A DNA stretch of 64,000 nucleotides from RUG100 sp050953425 (GTDB lineage: Bacteria > Bacillota > Clostridia > Peptostreptococcales > Anaerovoracaceae), in NCBI GenBank assembly GCA_050953425.1, contig JBMNMQ010000007.1:558001-622000 (forward strand). Direction: 5' to 3'. This document shows, piece after piece, positions 17,695 to 25,715 of the stretch. The notes under the pieces were generated by a model. That model made no database searches. It was not told the DNA's origin and saw nothing but the letters and a program-made list of their open reading frames with translations. The translations under genes were made by a program, and so were the position numbers. Numbering within the stretch: the first letter of the stretch is position 1; each line of letters begins with the position of its first letter.

Positions 17695-17934
17695 ATGAAG
17701 ATCACGATTACAATGAGAGGCACTTTGAAAAAGTATATGCCCGGCGAAACGGAACGGGTGGTCGAAGTGCCGGACCACTGCACCTGTGACGAAGCACTTC
17801 AGTGCATCGGCATAGATTACAGGACAACGCCCCGTTTCGGGTTCGTGGTCCGCAACGGCAAGCGCTGCATGATCACGGACCGTCTGGAGGACGGAGACGA
17901 ACTGAAGGCCTGGTCGACCGTCTCCGGCGGCTGA
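17695..17934 (+). CDS. moaD: MoaD/ThiS-family sulphur carrier
   Basis: A 79-residue ubiquitin-like protein ending VSGG, the Gly-Gly tail that is adenylylated and thiocarboxylated to donate sulphur to molybdopterin synthase. ATG 17695 follows AAAAGGAG; an earlier frame start at 17659 has no such site. Pattern: a beta-strand start (KITITMRGTLKKYM), RFGFVVRNGKRC and the loop DRLEDGDELKAW. A TACAAT element at 17662 may be a local promoter. It sits directly after the aldehyde oxidoreductase, so it may belong to tungstopterin synthesis. No moaE or moeB is visible in the window. Terminator at 17955. Confidence 0.8.
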   Translation: MKITITMRGTLKKYMPGETERVVEVPDHCTCDEALQCIGIDYRTTPRFGFVVRNGKRCMITDRLEDGDELKAWSTVSGG

Positions 17935-17954
17935 GGCCGGCATTGAAAGAAAAG

Positions 17955-17996
17955 AGCCGTAGAACCATGCGCTGCCGCGCAGCTCTGCGGCTTTTT
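17955..17996 (+). terminator. Terminator after moaD
   Basis: A nine-pair stem AGCCGTAGA / TCTGCGGCT (one G-T pair) followed by five T, 20 bases past the moaD-like stop. It ends the aldehyde oxidoreductase transcript. Confidence 0.75.
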
Positions 17997-18015
17997 ACTG
18001 TCTCGGGAGTATGCG

Positions 18016-18507
18016 ATGAAACTGATCATGATCAAGGGCTATTCGAAGACGGGCAAGACCACCAGCTGCACGGCGCTGATCGGCGAACTGGTGCGGCGCG
18101 GCCATACCGTCGGCAGCATCAAGGACATTCATTTTGAGGGCTTTGCGATCGACCGCGAAGGCAGCGACACCAGCCGCCATGCCGCGGCCGGGGCGCGCAC
18201 GGTCGCGGCGCTGGGACTGCGGGAAACCGATGTCCTCTATCAGCGCCGCCTGACACCTGCGGAACTGCTGCGGCATTTTCACGAGGACTTCCTGGTCTGC
18301 GAGGGCGACTGCGGACTGGCCTGCGCCAATCTGGTCACCGGCCGCACGACAGAAGACCTCGAGCGGCGCCGGGATGAGCGGACGGTCGGCTTTACCGGCA
18401 TCGTCGCCGGTGAACTGCATGAATATGACGGCCTGCCGGTGATCAGCGCCGTCGAGGCGATCGAGGCGCTCGCGGATCTGGTCGAAGAAAGGAGTACAGC
18501 GATATGA
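18016..18507 (+). CDS. mobB: MobB-like molybdopterin guanine dinucleotide protein
   Basis: A 163-residue P-loop GTPase-like protein. The N-terminus has the MobB signature IKGYSKTGKTTSC (Walker A), then GSIKDIHFEGFAID and the DTSRHAAAGA stretch that in MobB follows the nucleotide site. It would help attach a nucleotide to the pyranopterin, or channel GTP/cofactor, working with MobA; no mobA is seen here. It begins 20 bases after a terminator, and its stop overlaps the next small gene (ATGA), so the two are coupled. Confidence 0.82.
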   Translation: MKLIMIKGYSKTGKTTSCTALIGELVRRGHTVGSIKDIHFEGFAIDREGSDTSRHAAAGARTVAALGLRETDVLYQRRLTPAELLRHFHEDFLVCEGDCGLACANLVTGRTTEDLERRRDERTVGFTGIVAGELHEYDGLPVISAVEAIEALADLVEERSTAI

Positions 18508-18668
18508 AGGAAGCGGGAGAAAAGGAAATCACCCTGCGCTTTGACGGGGAAGAGGTGCCGATGGTGCCGTTCGTGGAGGATATCCTCAAAGGTGCGGTGC
18601 TGGGCATGGTCCGTTCCCTCAAAGGCTACGAAGAGGGCGTGGACGTAACGATTGAAATCAAGGATTGA
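18504..18668 (+). CDS. Conserved-looking 54-residue protein coupled to mobB
   Basis: The ATG at 18504 overlaps the mobB stop in ATGA. The protein runs MKEAGEKEITLRF... to EIKD. It is acidic, with strand-helix-strand character: DGEEVPMVPFVEDI, then a helix ILKGAVLGMVRSLKG, then a strand VDVTIEIKD. From memory, similar small proteins follow mobB-like genes in other Clostridia, but I cannot name the family. The tight overlap implies translational coupling and a shared role in cofactor maturation. A frame this short could be chance, but the codon use, overlap and plausible fold argue against that. Confidence 0.65.
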   Translation: MKEAGEKEITLRFDGEEVPMVPFVEDILKGAVLGMVRSLKGYEEGVDVTIEIKD

Positions 18669-19167
18669 CATCCGCAGCGGGCAGGAAATGTCGTTATACC
18701 AACAAAAGAATAAAGAAGGCAAACAAATCGTACTTTGACCGCAATGTCGTGATTGAAAAGCGGGGACGATCATTGTATCATGCAGACAAGTCGGAAGTAC
18801 TCGTTCTGACTCAGGTACATTACCGTTAGACCTCCGTTATGGTCATATGGTATAATGTCTGACTCCTGCTTCGCAGGAACATCTTCCTAAAGAGTAATGA
18901 TTACCGGCTGAGCACCGCACCCTGTGCGGTGCTCATGCTGTGATACGTCGTCGGCCCGGTCATTGTTCGCCGGCGGCCCGGTCATTGTTCGCGGCTTGCA
19001 ATAAGTATGGGAAACGGTTAAACTGAATTCATGTGCGGCAGCAAGTGACAAAGTGCTTTTTCGCGCGGAGCGGCTGTCCGGAAAACGGCGGCAGAACCAT
19101 GCGCCGCTGAGAAGAGCGCAAACCGGCAGAGCGGCGCGGGAGCGCCGGAAAAACGCAGGAGGCATTG
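18669..19167 (+). other. 500-bp non-coding region with promoters, hairpin and direct repeat
   Basis: It contains a good promoter (TTGAAA 18753-18758, 17 bases, TATCAT 18776-18781) and an extended -10 (TGGTATAAT, TATAAT at 18851-18856). Downstream are a small CCTGC/GCAGG hairpin and a perfect 10-bp stem GAGCACCGCA / TGCGGTGCTC (18910-18934, no T run). The 19-base sequence CGGCCCGGTCATTGTTCGC occurs twice, at 18952 and 18974. It could be a long leader of the TiaS-like gene or a small RNA. No riboswitch class is recognised. Confidence 0.4.
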
Positions 19168-20070
19168 ATGAGAATACTGATCTGTGTCGACGACACCGAT
19201 GATCTGACCAAGGAAACCAGTACCGGGAAAATTGCCGATGCCATCGCGCAGGCAGCTGCAGAGGAAGGTGCCCGCTTGATTCGCGGGGTCACCCGGCATC
19301 AGCTGCTGCTCTCCGACCAAATCGACTACACATCACACAACAGTTCCATGTGCATGGAGCTGGAAACCGAGCTGCCGCTGCCGCGTCTGCAGAGTACGGC
19401 GGAGGCCGTGCTGCGCCGCAGCATGTCGGCGGCCAGCGATCCCGGGCTCTGCTTCTGCCGCCCCGATCAACTGCGGGATGCCGATCGTCTGCTCGCTTTC
19501 GGCCGGCGCGCGCAGCACGAAGTGCTGACGCAGCGGGAAGCGTATGATACCGCGGCGGCGATCGGCGGAACCGAACTGAAGGCGTACGGCGGTGACGGCA
19601 GCGGCGTCATCGGCGCACTGGCCGGCTGCGGTCTGAGGCTTTCCGGCAGCGACGGAACGATGCGCGGCGGCAAGGGCTCGGAATTCGCCGGGAAGACGCT
19701 GACCGTCCGGGAATGGAAGCAGACGAAGATGGGCATCGAGCAGGTCGTGGATTTTGACGGAAACCTGCTCGCGGACGATGTCCCCGTCTCCGTCGACGAG
19801 CGCCTCAAGCTCGCCTATCTCGATCATCGCGTGACGCTTGTGGCCCGCAGCTGTGACGGCGCCCTGATCGCCTGCACCAAGAACGACCTGTATCACGGCG
19901 ACCGCCGCATCCACCACTGGCAGAAGCCCTGCGATGCGTTCACCGTGGACAACGACCTTGAGGAATGCTGGAGCGAGGGCGAAGCCGCCTGCTGGAACTG
20001 CCTCTACCGGCGCTGGACTGAAGACGGATACCGCTGCGTCAGAGACGGCGGGGCCGCAGCGGACATCTGA
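19168..20070 (+). CDS. TiaS-like protein of a metal-transport operon
   Basis: A 300-residue protein; AGGAGG five bases before ATG 19168 fixes the start. It opens with ILICVDDTDDLTKETSTGK, the DDTD signature of the TiaS (tRNA-Ile2 agmatinylcytidine synthetase) kinase-like domain. GVTRHQLLLSD and YTSHNSSMC follow, then a central region with GGDGSGVIGALAG and a C-terminal cysteine group (CWSEGEAACWNCLY... YRC) that looks metal-binding. True TiaS is archaeal; bacteria use TilS. Here the gene is 61 bases upstream of a Fec-type importer, so I infer a repurposed, possibly oxyanion- or cofactor-related function. It is shorter than archaeal TiaS and lacks an obvious RNA-binding OB domain. Confidence 0.6.
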   Translation: MRILICVDDTDDLTKETSTGKIADAIAQAAAEEGARLIRGVTRHQLLLSDQIDYTSHNSSMCMELETELPLPRLQSTAEAVLRRSMSAASDPGLCFCRPDQLRDADRLLAFGRRAQHEVLTQREAYDTAAAIGGTELKAYGGDGSGVIGALAGCGLRLSGSDGTMRGGKGSEFAGKTLTVREWKQTKMGIEQVVDFDGNLLADDVPVSVDERLKLAYLDHRVTLVARSCDGALIACTKNDLYHGDRRIHHWQKPCDAFTVDNDLEECWSEGEAACWNCLYRRWTEDGYRCVRDGGAAADI

Positions 20071-20131
20071 GCGGCGGCCGGACGAAAGACTGCAGGCAGA
20101 GCAGGCCTGGCCCGACAAACAGGGAAGGAGC

Positions 20132-21283
20132 ATGAAGGAACGAGTACAGCAGAGCAGTGAGCATAAGCGGCAGGGAGCACGGACGGCCGGAAGCGGTCGA
20201 CGGCGCGGCGCGCGGTCGGATGCGCAGCAGCGGAACGAGGCGCAGCGGCCGGACGAACAGCGCCCGCGGTCGCGGCGGGAGCGGCAGAACGGCTGGCTGA
20301 TCGCGCTCTTTATCATCCTGCCGATCGTTTTTGTGATCGGCACGATCTGCATCGGCCGGTTTTCCGTCAGCATCGCGGATGTGTTCGCCGCCATCAGACA
20401 GAGCCTCACCGGGGAACATCTGGTGACCGATGCCGTTTTTGCCGTGGTCATGAACAACCGCCTGCAGCGGGCGCTGCAGGGCCTTTTGGTCGGCGCGGCG
20501 CTGGCGGCCAGCGGTGCCTGCTTTCAGGGGCTGTTTCGCAATCCCCTGGTATCCAGCGGCATGCTCGGTGTTTCCAACGGTGCGGCGTTCGGCGCCGCGC
20601 TGGCTATCCTGCTGTTCGGCAATATGGTCATGACCTCGCTCTTTTCTTTTTTCTTCGGCATTATCGCCGTCGTCTGCGCCTATTTCGTCGGTCGCGTCAG
20701 CGGCGCCTCGCCGACCATCACGCTGGTGCTCGGCGGCGTCATCGTGCAGTCGATTTTTCAGGCGCTGGTGTCGCTGCTCAAATATCTCGCCGATCCGGAA
20801 AACGAACTGCCGGCGATCACCTACTGGCACATGGGCTCCCTGGCGCATACCAGTTTGCGGGAGCTGCAGCTGGCTTCCATTCCGATGCTGATCGGCATCG
20901 TCGGCATGCTGCTGTTCCGCTGGCGGCTCAATGTACTGGCCATGGGCGATCGGGAGGCGAAAACCCTCGGCCTCGATGTCGCGGTCAACAAAGGACTGGT
21001 CATCGCTTTTGCCACCATGGCCACCGCGGCCGCGATCAGCATCAGCGGTGTGATCGGCTGGATCGGACTGGTCGTGCCGCACATCTGCCGGATGCTGATC
21101 GGTTCCGACAACCGCCGCCTGATTCCGGCGAGCCTGTCGATCGGCGGCTGCTTTCTGATCCTTGTCGATACCATCTGCCGTACCCTGACCGGCGCGGAGA
21201 TTCCGCTCGGCATCGTCATGGCGCTGGTGGGCGGACCGTTCTTCATCTATCTGCTGAAAAAGACCAAGGGAAAGAGCTGGTGA
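20132..21283 (+). CDS. FecCD-family ABC transporter permease
   Basis: A 383-residue permease; GGAAGGAG precedes ATG 20132. Residues 1-50 are a hydrophilic Arg/Gln-rich extension. About nine to ten membrane helices follow, with the family motifs NNRLQRALQGLLVGAALA, SGACFQGLFRNPLVS, GMLGVSNGAAFGAALA, LVLGGVIVQSIFQAL, and the coupling region ISGVIGWIGLVVPHICRMLIG before an acidic and arginine pair (NRRLIP). The family imports iron-siderophores, haem, cobalamin and, in MolABC systems, molybdate/tungstate. Its position in a cofactor locus favours a metal oxyanion but does not prove it. It is four bases before the ATPase gene. Confidence 0.85.
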   Translation: MKERVQQSSEHKRQGARTAGSGRRRGARSDAQQRNEAQRPDEQRPRSRRERQNGWLIALFIILPIVFVIGTICIGRFSVSIADVFAAIRQSLTGEHLVTDAVFAVVMNNRLQRALQGLLVGAALAASGACFQGLFRNPLVSSGMLGVSNGAAFGAALAILLFGNMVMTSLFSFFFGIIAVVCAYFVGRVSGASPTITLVLGGVIVQSIFQALVSLLKYLADPENELPAITYWHMGSLAHTSLRELQLASIPMLIGIVGMLLFRWRLNVLAMGDREAKTLGLDVAVNKGLVIAFATMATAAAISISGVIGWIGLVVPHICRMLIGSDNRRLIPASLSIGGCFLILVDTICRTLTGAEIPLGIVMALVGGPFFIYLLKKTKGKSW

Positions 21284-21287
21284 GAAC

Positions 21288-22127
21288 ATGGAACGACTGG
21301 TGGCGGAAAACCTGACATTTTCCTACGACGGCAGGCGCGATATCTTTTCCGGACTGCATCTCAGCATCGACAGCGGACAGATTCGCTGTCTGATCGGCCC
21401 CAACGGCTGCGGCAAGACGACGCTGATCGACTGTCTGCTGGGACTGAACAAGCCCTCGACAGGGAGGATTCTCGTCCGCAGCGGGAGCCGGCTGCGTGAC
21501 ATCCGCACGATGCGGGCGGCGGAGCTGGCGGAGCACATCGCCTATGTACCGCAGGGCCATAAGACGACGTTCGGCTTTACCGTGCTCGACGTCGTCACCA
21601 TGGGGCGAACCTATGCCGCGAAGATGTTTTCCCCGCCCGGCGAAGCCGAACGGGAGATCGCCCGAGACGCCCTCGCGCAGGTCGGGCTGGACGGCTTTGA
21701 AGACCGCGACTATACGCGCCTTTCCGGCGGCGAACTGCAGCTGGTGATTCTCGCCCGCGCCATTGCCCAGCGCGCCCGGGTGCTGATCATGGACGAGCCG
21801 ACCGCGCACCTGGATTTTCGCCACGAGATGCGGGTGATGGAGATCGTCGCCCGCCTGGTGAAGGAAAACAACCTCTCGATCATCATGGCGACGCATTTTC
21901 TCAACCAGGCGTATTATCTGGAAAATGCCGGCTGCGATACGCGTGTGTCATTGATGAACAACGGTCGTATCGTGCGCGAAGGCACACCGGGCGAAGTGCT
22001 GACCGAAGATACGCTCGAGGAGACATTCAATATCATCACCGAGATCGTTTCCAGCCGCGAGCGCCGGTACATCCTGCCGATTGCCACCGGAAAGAAACAG
22101 GAGCCGGGAACGGATCGCGGGGACTGA
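21288..22127 (+). CDS. Fec/Mol-type ABC transporter ATPase
   Basis: 279 residues with Walker A GPNGCGKTTL (about 36-45), the signature LSGGELQLVILARAIAQ, Walker B VLIMDEPTAHLD and the switch histidine in IIMATHFLNQA. It energises the importer formed with the upstream permease and downstream binding protein. A C-terminal extension (ERRYILPIATGKK) resembles that of FecE/BtuD-like ATPases. It starts four bases after the permease stop. Confidence 0.88.
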   Translation: MERLVAENLTFSYDGRRDIFSGLHLSIDSGQIRCLIGPNGCGKTTLIDCLLGLNKPSTGRILVRSGSRLRDIRTMRAAELAEHIAYVPQGHKTTFGFTVLDVVTMGRTYAAKMFSPPGEAEREIARDALAQVGLDGFEDRDYTRLSGGELQLVILARAIAQRARVLIMDEPTAHLDFRHEMRVMEIVARLVKENNLSIIMATHFLNQAYYLENAGCDTRVSLMNNGRIVREGTPGEVLTEDTLEETFNIITEIVSSRERRYILPIATGKKQEPGTDRGD

Positions 22128-22359
22128 GTGATCCCGGGGCCCCGGGTCCGTGCGCTTCCGGACAAGCCCCGATGATCCGATGATCGCAAGGGGAATCCCT
22201 ACCCGGATCCGTGCGCTTTCGGAGAAGCCGCCGGCGATGCATCGGACGGGCCGGATCCGAGGGAAGATACGCCCGGCGACCGGCGGAGACTGAGAAACCC
22301 CGCCGGGTCGACCGCAGCAAACAGAAACGAAAAACCGCAAGCAAAGAGGAGGAATTGCC

Positions 22360-23556
22360 ATGCCGCAGACAGAACATACCGATTGGAATCGCCGGGCGGA
22401 CAGCCGGCCCGACCGCGGATCCGACCGCGTCACCGAGCGCTTCCGGGTACAGATTCGCCGGCGCCGGCAGCAGCTGACGGCATTGCTGCTGTGCGTGCTG
22501 CTGCTGGCGGCGCCGCTGACGTTCTGCGGCTGCGATCGCGGCGGCGTCTCCGAAAATGTGCCGCAGCAAACCGTCACCGATCTGGACGGACGCGAGGTCG
22601 ACATTCCGGAGGATCCGCAGCGGGTCGCCTGCATCAACTCCGCGGCGGCCCACATGATGGCGATGCTCGGTGAGGAAGATCAGATTGTCGCGGTGCCCAA
22701 CGGCGTCAAGTCCGACGAACTGATGAAGCGCAAGATCGACAATCTCGAGGATCTGTCGGTGCCGATGCAGGACAACGATCTCAACATCGAGGAACTGATC
22801 GACATCAAAGCCGATCTGGTGATCGTCAAACGCAACCAGATCTCCGCCTCGGGGCAGAAGGAAAAGCTGGAAAAGGCCGGCATTCCGTGGATCGTTGTAG
22901 ATTTTGAAAACATCCGTGAACTGCGGAAGTCGGTGAAGCTGATGGGCGGCATCTTCGGCAGGGAAAAGAGGGCCGCTTCCTACAACCGGTTTGCCGAAAA
23001 AACCATCAGCATGGTCTCCGACCGGATCGGCGAGGTACCCGACAGCCGGCGGCCGCAGGTCTACCATTCGGTCAACGAGGCGATCCGCACCGACCCGAAG
23101 GGCGGCATCTGCGAAGAAATCATGGAGAAGGCCGGCGTGACCGACATCAGCACGAAACACAATCTCAGCACCGAGGAGAACAAGACGTACGCCACCATTG
23201 AAGAGATCTACAAATGGGATCCCGAGGCTATCATCGCCAATGAATCGAGCGTCACTTCCTACGTGCTGAGCGACAGCAAGTGGAAAGGCTTGCAGGCTGT
23301 GAAGAAAAAGAAGGTCTACACCCTTCCGGTGGGCGCCACGCGCTGGTGCCATCCCGGTTCCATCGAAGCGCATATGGGAGTGCTGGCGGTGGCCTGGCGA
23401 TTCTATCCCGATGACTTCAAGGATTTTGATTTCAAGGGATACGTCCGGGACTATTACAAAAAATACTTTGATTTGACGCTGGATGATGATACCATCAACA
23501 GCATCCTCGCCGGAGAAGGCATGCGGAGGTCCAACGATGCAGAAAAAGTCAACTGA
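22360..23556 (+). CDS. Periplasmic-type metal-binding lipoprotein (FecB/MolA-like)
   Basis: A 398-residue type III (helical-backbone) substrate-binding protein. Start ATG 22360 follows GAGGAGGAATTGCC. About 38 hydrophilic N-terminal residues precede the export helix LTALLLCVLLLAAPLTF and lipobox CGC. The fold shows VTDLDGREVDIPEDPQRVACI, KADLVIVKRNQ, GIPWIVVDFENI, IYKWDPEAIIANES and RWCHPGSIEAHMGVLAVAW, where histidine and cysteine side chains could bind ligand. The 3' end overlaps the moxR gene by 20 bases. The 230-bp gap after the ATPase holds an imperfect direct repeat (CCGTGCGCTT). Confidence 0.82.
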   Translation: MPQTEHTDWNRRADSRPDRGSDRVTERFRVQIRRRRQQLTALLLCVLLLAAPLTFCGCDRGGVSENVPQQTVTDLDGREVDIPEDPQRVACINSAAAHMMAMLGEEDQIVAVPNGVKSDELMKRKIDNLEDLSVPMQDNDLNIEELIDIKADLVIVKRNQISASGQKEKLEKAGIPWIVVDFENIRELRKSVKLMGGIFGREKRAASYNRFAEKTISMVSDRIGEVPDSRRPQVYHSVNEAIRTDPKGGICEEIMEKAGVTDISTKHNLSTEENKTYATIEEIYKWDPEAIIANESSVTSYVLSDSKWKGLQAVKKKKVYTLPVGATRWCHPGSIEAHMGVLAVAWRFYPDDFKDFDFKGYVRDYYKKYFDLTLDDDTINSILAGEGMRRSNDAEKVN

Positions 23557-24475
23557 AATCATGCAGGAAGTGAAAAAGGTCATTGTCGGCAAGGACGATG
23601 TGATTCGCAAGGTATTGATGGTGATCCTTGCCGGCGGTCATGTGCTGCTGGAGGATGTGCCGGGCGTCGGCAAGACACAGCTGGCGCTGTCCTTTTCCCG
23701 GGCCATGGATCTTCAGTACCGGCGCATGCAGTTCACGCCCGACACCATGGCCAGCGACATCACCGGGTTTTCCGTATATGACCGCGGCACGGGACAATTC
23801 ACCTACAAAGAGGGCGCAGCGATGTGCAATCTGTTTCTGGCCGACGAAATCAACCGTACTTCGGCAAAAACGCAGGCGGCCCTGCTGGAGGTCATGGAAG
23901 AGGGGGCGATGACGGTCGACGGGATCACCCATACGGTACCGCATCCGTTTATCTGCATCGCGACGCAGAATCCGCTGGGATCGGCCGGCACACAGAAGCT
24001 GCCCGATTCACAGCTGGACCGCTTTATGGTCAAGCTGTCGATGGGTTACCCGGAAGTCGGCGAACAGGTGGAAATCATCAAGCAGCGGCAGGGCAGCGAT
24101 CCGATTGACAGCGTGGTGACCGTCGCCGACGGAGAGGAAATTCTGGCCATGCGCCGGGAAGTGGATGCCGTGCGTGCGGTCGACGACGTACTCGCCTATG
24201 CCGCGCAGCTCTGCGAGAATACACGGCGGCCGGAAAGCGTGGATCAGGGTGTCAGCCCGCGGGCGGTGCTGGCGCTGGTGCAGATGGCGAAAGCCGGCGC
24301 TTACATCGATGATCGCGATTATCTGACGCCGGAAGATATCAAGGACAGCTTTTTCGATGTTTGCCGGCATCGCCTGATCCTGACGGCGCGGGCACGTATC
24401 CGCAAAGAGACGGAAGACGAGGTGCTGCGGCAGATCCTCGAGGATACACCGGTGCCGCAGGTACTGGGACGGTAG
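23537..24475 (+). CDS. MoxR-family AAA+ ATPase
   Basis: 312 residues; GCGGAGGTCCAACG precedes ATG 23537, inside the end of the binding-protein gene. It has Walker A VPGVGKTQLALSF, Walker B NLFLADEINRT, sensor ATQNPLGSAGTQKLPDSQLDRF and the C-terminal AAA lid (GVSPRAVLALVQMAKA). MoxR ATPases act with DUF58 partners as chaperones for metal or cofactor insertion or envelope complexes. A DUF58 gene and a transglutaminase-like membrane protein follow, the standard three-gene arrangement. Overlap with the importer suggests one transcript from 19168 to 27947. Confidence 0.9.
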   Translation: MQKKSTEIMQEVKKVIVGKDDVIRKVLMVILAGGHVLLEDVPGVGKTQLALSFSRAMDLQYRRMQFTPDTMASDITGFSVYDRGTGQFTYKEGAAMCNLFLADEINRTSAKTQAALLEVMEEGAMTVDGITHTVPHPFICIATQNPLGSAGTQKLPDSQLDRFMVKLSMGYPEVGEQVEIIKQRQGSDPIDSVVTVADGEEILAMRREVDAVRAVDDVLAYAAQLCENTRRPESVDQGVSPRAVLALVQMAKAGAYIDDRDYLTPEDIKDSFFDVCRHRLILTARARIRKETEDEVLRQILEDTPVPQVLGR

Positions 24476-24490
24476 CGAAAGGGCCGGCAG

Positions 24491-25582
24491 ATGATGATGC
24501 GAAACCGTATTTGCTGGGCATTGCTGCTGCTGACGGCGGCGCTCACGTTCATCTTTTCCAACTCCTATATTTCGCTGCTCCTGCTGCTGGCAGTGATCGT
24601 GATTCCGCTGCTGTCGCTGGCGCTTCTGCTGGCGTCGCGGCAGGTGGGCCTGACTCTGCGGCTGCCGGAAACGATGGAAAAAGAGCGCGACACATCTTTT
24701 TCCTATGTGATCGAGAATCGCAGCCGACTGCCTGCGGCACGGGTGGCCTGGCGCGTGCGGGTGGACAACCAGCTGACCTTTGCGCATCGGGAAATGCAAA
24801 CCTCTGCTTCGGTCGGCGGACGGCGCAGTCGTGAGATCCGGTTTACGCTGACACAGCCGCGCACCGGAACGACGGTGGTGTCGACCGATGCACTTCGCCT
24901 GGAGGACGCCTTCGGTATTTTCTGCCTGCGGCTGCCGGATCTGCCCGACGGCATCACGGTGGTCTATCCGACGCTGCGTGAGGTGGCGATTTACTTTGAC
25001 GTGCCGGTGGAAACGCTGGGCGACGGGCGCCGCTGGTCGCCGGATCGGAAGGGCGGCGACATCAGCGAAATCTTCGGCATGCACGAGTATGTCCCCGGTG
25101 ATGAGATTCGCCGCATTCACTGGAAGATGTCGTCGAAAGTGGATCAGATGGTCGTCCGGGACTTTTCTCTGCCGCTGAACTTCTCTGTGTTCCTGCTCCT
25201 CGAACTGAGCCGGGCATCGGAAGAGGTCATGGACCGGGCGCTGGAGATTTACTCATCCGCCAGCCGCGTGCTGATGGAAAAAGGCGTCAACCACAACCTG
25301 GCCTGGTTCGACGGCAGCAAGGAAGAGCTGCAGGTCTATGAGCTGACCGACGTGGAAGACCTGGAGGTGGCACTGGCGCAGCTGCTGGCTTCCTACGCCT
25401 ACGAAGAGGAAACGCCGGCGCTGGAGCATTACGCCGGCAGTGTCTACTGCGATCCGCGCAGTACGCTGCTGTATGTGACCACGCATCCGAATGAGGATCG
25501 CGTAGCCGAAGTGGCAGTACGGCAGACGGTGCGGGTGATTGACGCCTCACAGGAGGATACCGAGACCGAAATCTGGGTGTAG
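24491..25582 (+). CDS. DUF58 protein (MoxR partner)
   Basis: 363 residues with two N-terminal membrane helices (10-50) and a long cytoplasmic or extracellular region. The DUF58 signature is RWSPDRKGGDISEIFGMHEYVPGDEIRRIHW, given here in part: the key motif is YVPGDEIRRIHWK near residues 198-210. After it come VVRDFSLPLNF and a vWA-like end. The family works with MoxR ATPases. It starts 15 bases after moxR. Three ATG codons in a row open the frame; the first is taken because of AAAGGG upstream. Confidence 0.85.
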   Translation: MMMRNRICWALLLLTAALTFIFSNSYISLLLLLAVIVIPLLSLALLLASRQVGLTLRLPETMEKERDTSFSYVIENRSRLPAARVAWRVRVDNQLTFAHREMQTSASVGGRRSREIRFTLTQPRTGTTVVSTDALRLEDAFGIFCLRLPDLPDGITVVYPTLREVAIYFDVPVETLGDGRRWSPDRKGGDISEIFGMHEYVPGDEIRRIHWKMSSKVDQMVVRDFSLPLNFSVFLLLELSRASEEVMDRALEIYSSASRVLMEKGVNHNLAWFDGSKEELQVYELTDVEDLEVALAQLLASYAYEEETPALEHYAGSVYCDPRSTLLYVTTHPNEDRVAEVAVRQTVRVIDASQEDTETEIWV

Positions 25583-25715
25583 CGGAGCGGGAAAAGCCCC
25601 GGGACAAAGCAAAAACCGGCTGCAGACAGAGTAAATCGATACGAAGAGCCGGAACAGGAAAGAAACGGGACAAACCGAAAAGAGGGAGCCCGGACGAAGG
25701 GGAAATCGACAACAG

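Noticed and set aside
18910..18934. Terminator after mobB and its small partner
   Set aside because: A perfect 10-bp stem exists, but no T run follows on either strand, so it was kept only as a structured element.
19934..20131. Upstream extension of the FecCD permease
   Set aside because: It overlaps the TiaS-like coding region and lacks a ribosome site; GGAAGGAG before 20132 is clear.
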